Assembly (NCBI RefSeq): GCF_021129195.1
Contig: NZ_JAJOHW010000085.1
Coordinates: forward strand, 1 to 59,734
DNA from: Chromobacterium aquaticum
GTDB lineage: Bacteria > Pseudomonadota > Gammaproteobacteria > Burkholderiales > Chromobacteriaceae
Direction: 5' to 3'
Length of the DNA stretch: 59,734 bases
Shown here: positions 1 through 8,935 of the stretch, in pieces
How positions within the stretch are numbered: the stretch's first letter is position 1
How the letters are laid out: each line of letters starts with the position of its first letter
Position numbers and translations under genes: made by a program
Notes under the pieces: model-generated
What the model was told of the DNA's origin: nothing
Databases searched by the model: none
What the model saw: the letters and a program-made list of their open reading frames with translations, nothing else

Positions 1-3000
1 CTGGCCAATCTGTTCAATCTGCTCGGCTACCGCAATAGCAAGACCGACGACTTCAAGGAGAGCAATTTCGGCGTGGCTTCCGGCCCCGGCAATATCGACG
101 GCGACGGCCCGGCCGACAAGGTGCGCGCGCCGCGCGCGGCGAACCAGGACCAGCCATGGCGCTATGTTCGCACCGTGCCGTATCCCAGCCTGTATCTGCA
201 TCCGCCGATGCAGCGCCAGGCCTCGCCGGCGGTGGGCGGCAGCCCTTATCTGGGCGTGGGCGGCCTGCTGCAGATCGAGCTGGCCTGGCTGGACTTGTTC
301 GGCAACCGCATCCTCAGCGATCTGGACGCGCCGCCGGCCAAGGCCAAGGCATACAACTTCCCGCCGCAGCTGACCGGCTACACCGACAGCGTGCTGGGCA
401 TCGGCCAATGGCCGTCGCTGGCCAACGACTACCAGTTCGCCACCCTGCCGGACGGCAAGGCGGGGCTCAAGGTGGCGCTGGCCTTTGATCAGCAACCCTA
501 TCTGGACGCGGCCAAGGCGCTGGACGCCGGCGGGCGGCAGCGCATCGAACAGGCGATCGCCATCTACGCCAAGATCTTGTATCAGTTGCAAGACCCCAAC
601 GGCCTCGCCATCGAACTGAGCAGCAGCGTCTGCCCCGACGCGGCATCCTTGCTGGAACCGACGCAGCAGGCGGCGCTGCTCAATTGGGCGGTGGACATCT
701 ATGCCTGGCTCAACAGCCTGCTGCCCAGCGGCAGCGGCAGCCATCGCGAGCGCGCCGCCGGCTTCCAGCCGCTGCTGGAGCTGAGCGTGCCGCTGCCCGC
801 CGGCCAGATCAACGACGAGCAGATCTTCCGCCTGAACGCCAGCCTGACGCTGAGCCGCCGGCCGCAGCTGGTCAGCGGCGAACTGGCGGCGGTGTCCGGC
901 GTGGCAGAGGCCGGCACGCTGCTGTCGCCGTCCACCGGCCCGCTGCAAGGCGACCAGGCCGCGGCCGGCGCGCAGCGCGATCTCAAGCAATTCGCCGCCA
1001 GTTTCGAGCAAGCGCTGTCCACCCCGCAGGGGCCGCGCTATCAAGTGGCCACCGGCACCGATCGCGACGCCTTCGCCGGCGGTTCCGGCATGACGCTGTG
1101 GGCGGTGCAGCTGGGACGCGACGCCACGCAAGCCATCTCCTACCGCGTGCTCAATCCGGGGCAGCCCAAGCAGTACGCGCCCAGGCCGGTGTCCAATCAG
1201 CTGGCGTCCAAGCAGAACGCGGCCATCATTCCCTATCACACCGGCAAGGTGATCAGCCTGCAGGACCCGGTCCAGCCGCGCGCCTTCACCGACGTGGATC
1301 TGGATCAATGGCTGCAGTCCTCGCTGGCGCGCATCGACCAATTGCTGTCGCCGGCCTATGTCGCGCCGGCGCAGATCCTGCGCAGCCTGACCGGCAACGA
1401 TGCGATGCAGGGATTGCTGGACGCCAAGGAAGCGCTGGCCCAGGCGCTGAAGAGCGCGATGATTCCGGTGTTCCGCGACGAAACCGCGGACGACAAGGAA
1501 TTGGCGGCGATCCGCGAAGCGTTCTTCCAGCGCATGCTGGGCACGCTCAGCGAATTCTACGCGGTGCGCGCCGGCATCCAGTTCCAGGCCGAGGTCAATG
1601 CGGAGATTCAGCTGTCGGGCGCGGAACTGACGCCGCGGCTGTACGGCAATATCGTGGGCCGTCCGGGCGGAGACAAGATCGGCGGGCAGGGCAATCTGTC
1701 GCTGACCGCGCCCAAGCTGGGGCTGAAACTGGCCGGCGACGGCGGCGGCAATACCCGCGCGCTGAGTTTCCTGCTCTCCAGCGCCGGACTGGAGGCCAAG
1801 AAGGTGGACCTGGACCTGGTGTTCGAAGGACAGAACATCGAACACCAGATCGGTGCGCTGGCCGGCATCCGCGGTTATCAGCCGTCGTCCTGGCTCAGTT
1901 TCGTGGCCGATACCGCCGGCGAGGGCTGGCCGCTGCGGCAGGCGCTGGGCGCGTTCAGCACGCCCATCGTGCTGCGCGCCTTCCCGGAAACCCCGGCCTT
2001 GACCCTGCAGGAAGCGGTGGCCAATGCCGATATCGCCTGCCCATGCCGGCCGCCCGAGAGCGCGGTCGCGCCGGCGCGGGCATGGGCCGTCGGCGATCCG
2101 GCTTGCAGCCGGCCCGGCGATTACAATCCCTTGGCTGCGCTGAGCCGCTGGAACTACCGGCTGCGTTATGCCTTGCAACGTCACTTCGAGCAGGACGCGA
2201 TCAACGGCCAGATCGATTTCAACCTGGGCGGCCAGGCCGGCCTGAAAGCGCTGGCGCTCAGCCGCGATCTGTTCGACAACCTGGCGGAAATGACCCAGGT
2301 CTTCCCGCAGGTGGTGGCGGATCTGAACCGCTACCTGCTGCCGCTGGACATCGACAGCCAGGACCCGGCCCAGATAGAAAACGCCGAGGCGGCGCTGCTG
2401 TCCGCCGGCGCGATGGTGGGGTGGCTGGCGGACAGCGCCGGCGGTTCCGGCCTGCTGCAAGCGAATAGCCGGCTATTGGCGCAGGCGGAGCCGGTGCGCT
2501 TCGTCATCGAGGAGGACGCGGTGGAGCGCGTCAATCCTGGCGGTGGCAAAGTGAGCGCGCTGCGGGTGACGCTGACGCTGGAACAGGCGCTGCCCGAGCG
2601 CGTCGGCCAGCCCTTCGTGCAAGTGGAGCCGGAGCGTTACGAGTGCGAGCCGGAGGAGGGCGAAGGCCTGAGCCGCGCCTTCACCTATCGCCAGCGCGAC
2701 ACCGGCATGTATCTGCCCGCGTCCGAGGGCAAGGGCATCGCCGCGCGCATGGTGGTGTTGCCGGACCTGGACATTCTGGAGCGGCAGGACGCCAATGCCC
2801 AGGTCTTCCTGCGGCGCAACGAGGAATTGGTGCCCGGCAAGCCGACGGCCGAGCCTTTCGTCTACCAGACGCCGACGGTATCGCTGTCCGCGCCGCTGCG
2901 GCCCACCGTGGATTCTGACCAGCCGGTGAATATGGCGGCCATCTACGCCCAGGGCGCGGATCAGCCGGTGAGCCGCTCGCTGGAATGCCAGCTTGGCTTG

Positions 3001-3357
3001 TTCTACCAGGCCTTGTTCGGCCATGCCGGCAGCGACAGCGCCATCCTCAGCCTGACGGCCTACTATGAATACCGGCTGAACAATGCGCTGACCAAGGTGC
3101 GTCTGCCGGTCTATCTGATGCCGCCGACCAAGGCGGCCTTGCGGGAGGGGGGCGCCGGCCTGCCGCTGGCCGACATCGTCGCCTTGCAGGCCCAGGGTTG
3201 CGTGGATTGGTTCGCCGCGCATGGTCCGGAGCGGAAAGACGGCGGCTTGTGGTTCGATCTGACCGTCAGCTCCAATCTGACCGAGCAGGCGCAACCCTTG
3301 CTGCGCTTGCGCAATGTGTTCCTGGAGCTGGCGAACATCGAGCCGCCCTTGGCTTGA
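1..3357 (+). CDS. C-terminal part of a very large protein of unknown function (5' end outside window)
   Basis: The reading frame is open from base 1 and runs without a stop to TGA at 3355-3357, giving at least 1118 residues. A GTG at 73 is in frame but nothing marks it as a start, so the gene is taken as partial. I do not recognise a family. The sequence is rich in Ala, Leu, Gln and Gly. It has no obvious membrane segments, no catalytic motif that I can name, and few cysteines, which cluster around residues 680-705 (CPCRPPES and following). The C-terminal part contains beta-rich stretches resembling extracellular or structural domains. No signal peptide can be judged because the N-terminus is missing. 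A strong hairpin follows directly. It could be part of a secreted giant protein or toxin-like assembly, but that is a guess. Confidence 0.8.
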   Translation: MANLFNLLGYRNSKTDDFKESNFGVASGPGNIDGDGPADKVRAPRAANQDQPWRYVRTVPYPSLYLHPPMQRQASPAVGGSPYLGVGGLLQIELAWLDLFGNRILSDLDAPPAKAKAYNFPPQLTGYTDSVLGIGQWPSLANDYQFATLPDGKAGLKVALAFDQQPYLDAAKALDAGGRQRIEQAIAIYAKILYQLQDPNGLAIELSSSVCPDAASLLEPTQQAALLNWAVDIYAWLNSLLPSGSGSHRERAAGFQPLLELSVPLPAGQINDEQIFRLNASLTLSRRPQLVSGELAAVSGVAEAGTLLSPSTGPLQGDQAAAGAQRDLKQFAASFEQALSTPQGPRYQVATGTDRDAFAGGSGMTLWAVQLGRDATQAISYRVLNPGQPKQYAPRPVSNQLASKQNAAIIPYHTGKVISLQDPVQPRAFTDVDLDQWLQSSLARIDQLLSPAYVAPAQILRSLTGNDAMQGLLDAKEALAQALKSAMIPVFRDETADDKELAAIREAFFQRMLGTLSEFYAVRAGIQFQAEVNAEIQLSGAELTPRLYGNIVGRPGGDKIGGQGNLSLTAPKLGLKLAGDGGGNTRALSFLLSSAGLEAKKVDLDLVFEGQNIEHQIGALAGIRGYQPSSWLSFVADTAGEGWPLRQALGAFSTPIVLRAFPETPALTLQEAVANADIACPCRPPESAVAPARAWAVGDPACSRPGDYNPLAALSRWNYRLRYALQRHFEQDAINGQIDFNLGGQAGLKALALSRDLFDNLAEMTQVFPQVVADLNRYLLPLDIDSQDPAQIENAEAALLSAGAMVGWLADSAGGSGLLQANSRLLAQAEPVRFVIEEDAVERVNPGGGKVSALRVTLTLEQALPERVGQPFVQVEPERYECEPEEGEGLSRAFTYRQRDTGMYLPASEGKGIAARMVVLPDLDILERQDANAQVFLRRNEELVPGKPTAEPFVYQTPTVSLSAPLRPTVDSDQPVNMAAIYAQGADQPVSRSLECQLGLFYQALFGHAGSDSAILSLTAYYEYRLNNALTKVRLPVYLMPPTKAALREGGAGLPLADIVALQAQGCVDWFAAHGPERKDGGLWFDLTVSSNLTEQAQPLLRLRNVFLELANIEPPLA

Positions 3358-3365
3358 GCCGCGCC

Positions 3366-3395
3366 TCACGGTCTGCCGCTGGCGGCAGACCGTGA
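3366..3395 (+). terminator. Hairpin after the large unknown gene
   Basis: TCACGGTCTGCC at 3366-3377 is perfectly complementary to GGCAGACCGTGA at 3384-3395. One more G-C pair leaves a 4-nt loop. It lies 9 bp after the stop codon at 3357. No clear T-run follows, so it may terminate transcription or only protect the 3' end. Confidence 0.6.
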
Positions 3396-3491
3396 AGCTT
3401 CCCGGATTGATGCGCGCGCTCGCGGCGGCGGGGGTGCGCAATGGTTATTTGCTTAGACATAAGGATTCCGTCTTTGCTGATAGCCAATCGG

Positions 3492-3516
3492 TATAATGGC
3501 CGTTCCCCGTTGGAGA
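3492..3516 (+). promoter_or_regulatory. Putative -10 box and ribosome binding site of cysM
   Basis: A perfect TATAAT lies at 3492-3497 and a GGAGA ribosome binding site at about 3512-3516, seven bases before the GTG start. No convincing -35 box is seen at the expected distance (CGTCTT at 17 bp), so an activator may be needed. The short distance from -10 to start implies a very short leader. Confidence 0.4.
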
Positions 3517-3523
3517 ACGCGTC

Positions 3524-4408
3524 GTGTACAAGCATCTGGAAGATTTCGTCGGCCACACCCCGCTGGTCAGACTCAAGCGCCTGCCCGGCGTCACCAGCAA
3601 CACCGTGCTGGTCAAGCTGGAAGGCAATAACCCGGCGGGTTCGGTCAAGGACCGGCCGGCGTTGTCCATGATCCGCCGCGCGGAACAGCGCGGCGAGATC
3701 CGGCCGGGCGACACCCTGATCGAGCCCACCAGCGGCAACACCGGCATCGCGTTGGCGATGGCGGCGGCGATGATGGGTTACAAGATGATCCTGATCATGC
3801 CGGAGAACTCCAGCGCCGAACGGGTGCAGGCGATGCGCGCCTATGGCGCGGAAGTGATCCTGACGCCCAAGGAAGCCTCCATGCCCGGCTCCATCGACCT
3901 GGCGCGCAATATGGAAGCCGCCGGCCAGGGCCGCATCCTCGATCAATTCTCCAATCCGGACAATCCGCTGGCCCATTATGAAAGCACCGGGCCGGAAATC
4001 TGGCAGGACACCGCGGGCGGCATCACCCACTTTGTGTCCAGCATGGGCACCACCGGCACCATCATGGGCACCAGCCGCTATCTGAAGCAGCAAAACCCGG
4101 CGATCCAGATCGTGGGCGTGCATCCGGAGCCGGGCAGCCAGATCGCCGGCATCCGCAAATGGGAAGATCCCTACGTGCCCAAGATCTGCGATTTCTCGCA
4201 GCTGGACGATTTGCAGCATGTCAGCCAGCAGGAAGCGGAGGACATGGCGCGGCAACTGGCGCGCGAGGAGGGCATCCTGGCCGGGCCTTCGTCCGGTGGC
4301 GCGCTGGCGGTGGCGCTGCGCCTGTCGCGCCAGCTGGAAAACGCGGTCATCGTGTCCATCGTCTGCGACCGCGGCGATCGTTACCTGTCCACCGGCCTGT
4401 TCGGCTGA
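3524..4408 (+). CDS. cysM: Cysteine synthase B (CysM)
   Basis: Encodes 294 residues, the normal length for CysM. This PLP enzyme makes L-cysteine (or S-sulfocysteine from thiosulfate) from O-acetylserine in the cytoplasm. The PLP lysine lies in NPAGSVKDRPA (Lys42) and the phosphate-binding loop is TSGNTG near residues 69-74. A second glycine-rich loop, SMGTTGTIMG, is in the middle. The ASMPGSIDLA stretch and the short length favour CysM over CysK. The start is GTG, chosen because GGAGA sits seven bases upstream and because the protein then begins MYKHLEDFVGHTPLVRL, as family members do. It stands alone, with a hairpin before it and the glutathione transferase gene 108 bp after it. Confidence 0.95.
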   Translation: MYKHLEDFVGHTPLVRLKRLPGVTSNTVLVKLEGNNPAGSVKDRPALSMIRRAEQRGEIRPGDTLIEPTSGNTGIALAMAAAMMGYKMILIMPENSSAERVQAMRAYGAEVILTPKEASMPGSIDLARNMEAAGQGRILDQFSNPDNPLAHYESTGPEIWQDTAGGITHFVSSMGTTGTIMGTSRYLKQQNPAIQIVGVHPEPGSQIAGIRKWEDPYVPKICDFSQLDDLQHVSQQEAEDMARQLAREEGILAGPSSGGALAVALRLSRQLENAVIVSIVCDRGDRYLSTGLFG

Positions 4409-4516
4409 GCATCTGTCGATGACGCGCCGGAACGCAGCGTTCGCGTTTTGGCGCTGGCGTGCGGCGCATCATGCAGTTAGCATCTGGAGTCCACTATCCC
4501 AGTCACGGAGGCTCCC

Positions 4517-5140
4517 ATGCTGCTGCACGTCGATTCCCGCTTCCTCAGCCCTTATGCGCTGTCCGCCTTCGTCGCCCTGAAAGAAAAGGGGCTGACTTTC
4601 GAGCTTTCGACCGTCCGCCTGGAAGCGCAGGCCAATCTGGCCGTCGACTACCGTCGCCAGTCGCTGACCGCCCGCGTGCCCATGCTGGAAGACGGTGAGT
4701 TCCATCTCAGTGAATCCTCGGCCATTGCCGAATACCTGGAAGACGCTTATCCCGAACGCGCGCGCCTGTATCCGCAAGAGCTGCGCCCGCGCGCCCGCGC
4801 GCGCCAGCTGCAAGCGTGGCTGCGCAGCGACCTGATGGCGCTGCGCGAAGACCGCAACACCGAAGTGGTGTTCCTGCGCCCGGCGACGGGCACGCTGGCG
4901 CCGGAAGCGCGCCAGGCGGCCGGCAAGCTGATCGCCGCGGTCGAGCAACTGCTGCCGGCCGATGGCGGCGACTTGTTCGGCGCCTGGTGTCTGGCCGACA
5001 CCGATCTCGCCTTGATGCTGAAACGGCTGCAATACGACGATGTGCTGCCGCCGCGCTTGGCCGCCTACGCCGAGCGCCAATGGCGGCGGCCGGCGGTGCA
5101 GGACTGGCTGGAGCTGGGACGGCGGGCGGCGTCGGCGTGA
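4517..5140 (+). CDS. yfcF: Glutathione S-transferase, YfcF type
   Basis: Encodes 207 residues with an N-terminal thioredoxin-fold domain (about 1-80) and an all-helical C-terminal domain. It strongly resembles E. coli YfcF: FLSPYALSAFVALKEKGL near the start, LSESSAIAEYLEDAYPERA near residue 60-75, and ARARQLQAWLRSDLMALRE followed by FGAWCLADTDLALM. YfcF has glutathione transferase and peroxidase activity and is linked to oxidative stress. An AGGCTCCC stretch precedes the ATG; the ribosome site is not strong. The gene converges on the patatin gene. Confidence 0.9.
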   Translation: MLLHVDSRFLSPYALSAFVALKEKGLTFELSTVRLEAQANLAVDYRRQSLTARVPMLEDGEFHLSESSAIAEYLEDAYPERARLYPQELRPRARARQLQAWLRSDLMALREDRNTEVVFLRPATGTLAPEARQAAGKLIAAVEQLLPADGGDLFGAWCLADTDLALMLKRLQYDDVLPPRLAAYAERQWRRPAVQDWLELGRRAASA

Positions 5141-5177
5141 CCGGCCGAGGCCTCGCCAGGGAAGGCCGTTGAGCAGG

Positions 5178-5196
5178 GGCGGGGCCAGGCCCCGCC
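5178..5196. terminator. GC-rich hairpin between convergent genes
   Basis: GGCGGGGCC (5178-5186) and GGCCCCGCC (5188-5196) are perfect inverted repeats in the 62-bp gap between the convergent glutathione transferase and patatin genes. It probably ends transcription from either side, although there is no T-run. Confidence 0.35.
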
Positions 5197-5202
5197 TCGG
5201 CC

Positions 5203-6390
5203 TCAGCGGTGGATGTCGTGAGCGACGAAGGGACGGTCCGGCGATGGCATCGCCAGCCAGTCCGGATGGCGCAGCGTGCGGCACATGTCCTGATAGCCGC
5301 TGGCCCAGTGCATGCGCATGGTCTGAGCGCCGAATTGATAGTCCTTGTGGTGGTTTTCGTACTCCTTGTCCTGGTAGATCAGGTGTATCACCTTCAATAG
5401 CCGGCCGCAGGCCAGTTCCCGCGCGCGCAGATAGGCCGGGTGCTCGCGCTGCGCCTCCGGGATCAACTCCATCAATTGCCGCAGCAGGCCGCGGTAGTTC
5501 TGCTCCCGTTTCATCATGTCGGTGATCTGGCGGGTGCGGCTGGAGTACTGGATATCCTTCTGCCGCATCGTGATCGCCTTCATGTCCGTGGGCGGCTCGC
5601 CCTTGGCGCTCCATAGATCAACCTGGAAGATCAGCGAGTTCTTGCGCGGCTCGGTGGCCAGCACCTGCTGCAAGGGGGTGTTGGACACCAGGCCGCCGTC
5701 CCAGTAGTACTCGCCGTCTATCTCCACCGCCGGGAAGCCGGGCGGCAGCGCGCCGGAAGCCATGAAATGCTCGGGCCGCAGCCGTTGATGGGTATTGTCG
5801 AAATAGACGAAGTTGCCGTTGTGCAGATTGACCGCGCCCACCGACACCCGCATCTGATTGCTGTCGTTGATGCGGTCGAAATCCGCGAACCGCTCCAGCG
5901 TGCTCTTCAAGGGCGCGGTGTCGTAGACGCTGCAATTGGTCGGCAAGCGCACGGATGCGGGCCACCAGGGCCGCGGCTGGTAGAAGCCGTTCTGGCCCTC
6001 GGTCATTGCCCGCCACGCCTCCCAGTCCGACGCCAGCTCGTTCAGCTCCGTTGGCCAGGAACGGTTGTCCAGATGGCTGAACGGGCTGGGCGGCAGCATC
6101 GGCGGACGGCAGATGGTTTCCCAGAACGCGCGCAACTGCTCCACCCGCCGTTCCGGCGGATTGCCGGCGATGATGGCGGCGTTGAGCGCGCCTATGGAAA
6201 TGCCGGCCACCCAGTTGGGGTGCAGATCGGCCTCGGCCAGGCCCTGGTAGACGCCGGGCTGGTAGGAGCCCAGCGCGCCGCCGCCCTGCAGCACCAGCGC
6301 CAGCACCTGGTAGCGATGATCGGGCGGCAGGCTGCGGCTCTGGTACAGGCCGTCGGCGTGCGGGCAGGCCGGGTTGTGCCGCGTCGTCAT
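5203..6390 (-). CDS. patD: Patatin-like phospholipase (PatD type)
   Basis: Encodes 395 residues. The patatin fold is clear: oxyanion loop QGGGALG at residues 35-41, nucleophile motif G-I-S-I-G with Ser65, and catalytic Asp231 in W-D-G-G. An additional C-terminal domain (after about 290) is typical of the subgroup found beside 3-hydroxybutyrate dehydrogenase. The ATG at 6390 is chosen because it overlaps the bdhA stop as ATGA (4 bp), indicating translational coupling; the frame could extend further upstream but only inside bdhA. A bdhA-patD operon is known in Legionella and is linked there to poly-3-hydroxybutyrate turnover. The same role is inferred here: release of acyl or hydroxyacyl units feeding BdhA. 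Phospholipase activity is the main alternative. Confidence 0.88.
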   Translation of the reverse strand: MTTRHNPACPHADGLYQSRSLPPDHRYQVLALVLQGGGALGSYQPGVYQGLAEADLHPNWVAGISIGALNAAIIAGNPPERRVEQLRAFWETICRPPMLPPSPFSHLDNRSWPTELNELASDWEAWRAMTEGQNGFYQPRPWWPASVRLPTNCSVYDTAPLKSTLERFADFDRINDSNQMRVSVGAVNLHNGNFVYFDNTHQRLRPEHFMASGALPPGFPAVEIDGEYYWDGGLVSNTPLQQVLATEPRKNSLIFQVDLWSAKGEPPTDMKAITMRQKDIQYSSRTRQITDMMKREQNYRGLLRQLMELIPEAQREHPAYLRARELACGRLLKVIHLIYQDKEYENHHKDYQFGAQTMRMHWASGYQDMCRTLRHPDWLAMPSPDRPFVAHDIHR

Positions 6391-7169
6391 TGCATATACC
6401 AGCCGTGGCTGACGATGACGGATTGGCCGGTCAGCGCCGCGCTGGGGAAGGCGGCCAGGAACAGCGCGGTCTGGGCCACGTCTTCCACCGTGGTGAACAC
6501 GCCGTCCACGGTATTGCCCAGCATCACATGCTTGACCACGTCCTCCTCGCTGATGCCCAATTCCTTGGCCTGCTCCGGAATCTGCTTTTCCACCAGCGGC
6601 GTGCGCACGAAGCCGGGGCAGATCACATGGGCGCGCACATTGTATTCCGCGCCTTCCTTGGCCAGCACCCGGCACAGGCCCAGCAGCGCGTGCTTGGCGG
6701 TGACATAGGCGGACTTGAGCTTGGATGCTTCATGGGAATGCACCGATCCCATATAGATCACCGTGCCGCCGCGCTTGTCCTTGTACATATGCGGCAGCGC
6801 CGCCTTGGTGGTGAGAAAGGCGCCGTCGACGTGGATGGCCTGCATTTTCTTCCAGTCGGAGAACTTGTAATCCACCAGCGGGTTGACGATCTGGATGCCG
6901 GCATTGGAAATCAGGATGTCCAGCGCGCCCAGCGCATCCACCGCCGCCTGGGTGCCGGCGTTGACGGATTCCTCATTGGTCACGTCCATCGCCACGCCCA
7001 CCGCCTTGCCGCCGGCGGCCTGGATTTCCGCCGCCGTCGCCTGCGCCGCCGCCAGGTTGATGTCGGCGATGGCCACCGCCGCGCCGGCCCGGGCGTAGGT
7101 TTCCGCGATGGCCTTGCCTATGCCGCTGGCCGCGCCGGTGATCAAGGCCACTTTGCCGTTCAATTGCAT
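6387..7169 (-). CDS. bdhA: D-3-hydroxybutyrate dehydrogenase
   Basis: Encodes 260 residues, a classical short-chain dehydrogenase. The NAD-binding loop [10 protein letters not shown] is at 11-20, the structural motif NAG at 89-91, and the catalytic residues are Ser142, Tyr155 and Lys159 (YVTAK). The GSVHSHEAS and [14 protein letters not shown] stretches are characteristic of 3-hydroxybutyrate dehydrogenases. The enzyme interconverts D-3-hydroxybutyrate and acetoacetate with NAD in the cytoplasm. Its stop overlaps the patatin start by 4 bp, and acetoacetate decarboxylase lies 94 bp upstream on the same strand. A good AGGAGAGCAGC ribosome site precedes the ATG. Confidence 0.93.
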   Translation of the reverse strand: MQLNGKVALITGAASGIGKAIAETYARAGAAVAIADINLAAAQATAAEIQAAGGKAVGVAMDVTNEESVNAGTQAAVDALGALDILISNAGIQIVNPLVDYKFSDWKKMQAIHVDGAFLTTKAALPHMYKDKRGGTVIYMGSVHSHEASKLKSAYVTAKHALLGLCRVLAKEGAEYNVRAHVICPGFVRTPLVEKQIPEQAKELGISEEDVVKHVMLGNTVDGVFTTVEDVAQTALFLAAFPSAALTGQSVIVSHGWYMQ

Positions 7170-7216
7170 GCTGCTCTCCTTCGTTGTCGAGTGGGGACGT
7201 GCCGCCGAGCGGCGTA

Positions 7217-7265
7217 GAGCCGGTTTACGATCCCGCGAGCCGCGCCGCGTATCGTAAACCGCTTC
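7217..7265. repeat. Short palindromic repeat, copy R1 (49 bp)
   Basis: A short member of the 140-bp palindrome family of this window. The left end is GAGCCGGTTTACGATC and the right end is TATCGTAAACCGCTTC, with a GC-rich centre. It lies between adc and bdhA, and its right end overlaps the adc stop codon (tca at 7264-7266, plus strand). As RNA it folds into a strong hairpin that could reduce read-through or protect the upstream message. No clear target duplication is seen. Confidence 0.7.
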
Positions 7266-8004
7266 AATTCAGGTAATCGAATTCCACCTCGCCCAGGCCC
7301 AGGGTCAGGTCGGCGATGATGTGGCGCGCTTCCACCACTTCCAGCACCGGCAGCTCCGCCACCGGGGCCAGCGCGTGCGGAAACAGCGCCAGCGCGGCCG
7401 GGCCGCTCCAGACGCCGTGCACGGTCACGTCCTTCAGGTAGAAACGCACCAGTTCGCAGATGCGGGCGCTGCCGTCCACGTGCGGGATGATCTTTAGCAG
7501 GAAGTTGGGGGTGTTGATCATGGAGCGCTGCTGCGCGCTGGCATCCAGGACCTGGTGCTTATAGCCCATGGTGGCGGTGGCCACCCGCACCGGGCCGTAG
7601 TCCAGCTCGCCCACCAGGGTATCGGTATGCACTTGCAGGCGCGGGCAGGCCAGTTTCTTGGGAAAGCCCCACAGCTCGCGGCCGCCGGCGATGGGCGGAT
7701 GGTCGTTCAGATACATCGCATGGGTGTAGTTGCCGGCCACGCCGCCCAGCAGCACCGGAATCACCTGGCCGCTTTCGGTGTAGTCGCCAAAGCCGGTGGA
7801 ATCCGGCATGCGGATGAATTCGAAGTTCACCAGGTCCGAGGCCGGTTGCAATGGCTCCGGCACTACCTCGCGCAGCTTGGCCGGGTCGGTGCGGTAAGTG
7901 ATGATGAAGAATTCGCGGTTGGTGAAGCGGTAGGGACCGCGGGGGAAGGCGGGGTTGGTCAGCGGCATGGCGAAGGCCTGCTCGCGGATGGCGTCGATGT
8001 TCAT
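7264..8004 (-). CDS. adc: Acetoacetate decarboxylase
   Basis: Encodes 246 residues matching acetoacetate decarboxylase. The Schiff-base lysine is in ELWGFPKK (Lys116, followed by the pKa-lowering Lys117), and the family stretches [13 protein letters not shown] and [11 protein letters not shown] are present. The enzyme converts acetoacetate to acetone and CO2. It lies upstream of bdhA and patD on the same strand, so the three genes form a plausible route from 3-hydroxybutyrate through acetoacetate. A repeat of the palindrome family overlaps its stop codon and separates it from bdhA by 94 bp, so it may be transcribed with them or attenuated there. Confidence 0.93.
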   Translation of the reverse strand: MNIDAIREQAFAMPLTNPAFPRGPYRFTNREFFIITYRTDPAKLREVVPEPLQPASDLVNFEFIRMPDSTGFGDYTESGQVIPVLLGGVAGNYTHAMYLNDHPPIAGGRELWGFPKKLACPRLQVHTDTLVGELDYGPVRVATATMGYKHQVLDASAQQRSMINTPNFLLKIIPHVDGSARICELVRFYLKDVTVHGVWSGPAALALFPHALAPVAELPVLEVVEARHIIADLTLGLGEVEFDYLN

Positions 8005-8156
8005 ACGTGCTTACGCTCCCTGGATGGCAATGGGTCGCGCCCGGGATGGGCGCGACCGTGCTGCTGAAGGAGCCCGCCGTCAGCAGGGGCGGGCATGAGT
8101 GCATCTGGCTTTGATGGTACAGGGAAAGAGTTCGTTACCGGTGGCTTGGTTCCGTG

Positions 8157-8582
8157 TCAACTGTCACTTGGAGTGGAACGGCGGCGCGGGCCGCGACGTC
8201 GCGGCGGTTTGGCGGCCGGGCGGCGTGCGTTGAGCATGGCCGCCAGCACGAAGCCATCGACAAGATCGCTGGCGAGCAGCATCGCCTGTTCCAGGCAGTC
8301 GAAGAACCCCACCCAAAAGCCCTTGGCGGCGCTGGCGTCGGCGTAGTCGATGTCGGACGCGATCAGCCCTAGCAGGCCGTTGCCGGCGTGTTGCGGACAG
8401 TCGTGCAGCAGGCGCAGCAGATGGGCGGCGTATTCGCGGCCCATTTCGCAGGCTTCGCCGTAATCCTGGATCGGCGGCACTTGCCAGCAGTGGATGCGCG
8501 CGCGCTGCGGCAGCCGGCGGACAAAGGGCAATACGGTGAGCGAGGGCAGGGCGGAGTATCGGGAGGACAGAGATTGGGACAT
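8157..8582 (-). CDS. Small protein of unknown function, family with the 51.3-kb gene
   Basis: Encodes 141 residues. I do not recognise a domain. It is a paralogue of the protein at 51339-51704: both carry a W-x-V-P motif, then a helical stretch with LHDCPQHAGNGLLG here and FHDYPDHAGNGLLG there, then a segment ending in a helix before a variable tail. The tail here is very basic (PPRRRGPRRR near the end). No signal peptide or membrane span. The ATG at 8582 is preceded by AAGGAG at a good distance. The gene has its own promoter about 210 bp upstream and a long structured leader, which suggests post-transcriptional control. The function is unknown. Confidence 0.75.
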   Translation of the reverse strand: MSQSLSSRYSALPSLTVLPFVRRLPQRARIHCWQVPPIQDYGEACEMGREYAAHLLRLLHDCPQHAGNGLLGLIASDIDYADASAAKGFWVGFFDCLEQAMLLASDLVDGFVLAAMLNARRPAAKPPRRRGPRRRSTPSDS

Positions 8583-8787
8583 AACGGCTCCTTGCTGAAG
8601 CTGATTATGGCCACCTCCGCGCTTGCGAAGACGCGGGAGTGGGCGAGAGGTTCGCAACACGTAGCAAGCCGTGCCCCGCACCTCGCGGTAGCGGGACTCT
8701 CGCCCATTGGGAAACGCTGGGCGTGACGAGTCCGCGCTTCTCAGGATGCGCGGGGGACTGCTTGCTATTTGGTGTTGCGAGCACCAG
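8583..8787 (-). promoter_or_regulatory. Long structured 5' leader of the 141-aa gene
   Basis: About 205 nt lie between the predicted transcription start and the ATG. Perfect arms GGGCGAGAG (8641-8649) and CTCTCGCCC (8697-8705) enclose further hairpins, for example CCCGC/GCGGG and CACG/CGTG. Additional hairpins lie on each side (TCCGCGC/GCGCGG at about 8731-8754; CTCCGCG/CGCGGGAG at about 8614-8638). Blocks near 8598-8605 (AAGCTGAT on the plus strand) and 8701-8717 recur before the paralogue at 51.3 kb. It resembles no riboswitch class that I can identify. Confidence 0.5.
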
Positions 8788-8793
8788 CCCGGG

Positions 8794-8822
8794 ACTGTAA
8801 TGGCGGGGCTGGCGGGTGTCAA
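8794..8822 (-). promoter_or_regulatory. Sigma-70 promoter of the 141-aa gene
   Basis: On the minus strand a perfect TTGACA (8817-8822) is followed after 17 bp by TACAGT (8794-8799). The predicted start is near 8787, giving a leader of about 205 nt before the ATG at 8582. Confidence 0.55.
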
Positions 8823-8935
8823 GGCGCGGCCGGCAAAGCGGCGGCGCGCCGTGCTATGCTGTCACGGTTGCGGCGGATGAGCCGCGGCCCGCCACCGTGC
8901 CGGCGGAGTCGGCACTTGTGTTTTGGATATACCGT

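Noticed and set aside
684-2468. 594-codon frame overlapping the large unknown gene on the same strand
   Set aside because: Arg/Ala/Gly/Pro-rich translation typical of a shifted GC-rich frame; the frame open from base 1 is longer and has normal amino acid composition.
8761-8785. Third shared block (GCTATT..GTTG..GAG) between the two related leaders
   Set aside because: In the 51.3-kb copy it overlaps the predicted -10 box while in the 8.2-kb copy it lies downstream of the start site, so common origin is doubtful.
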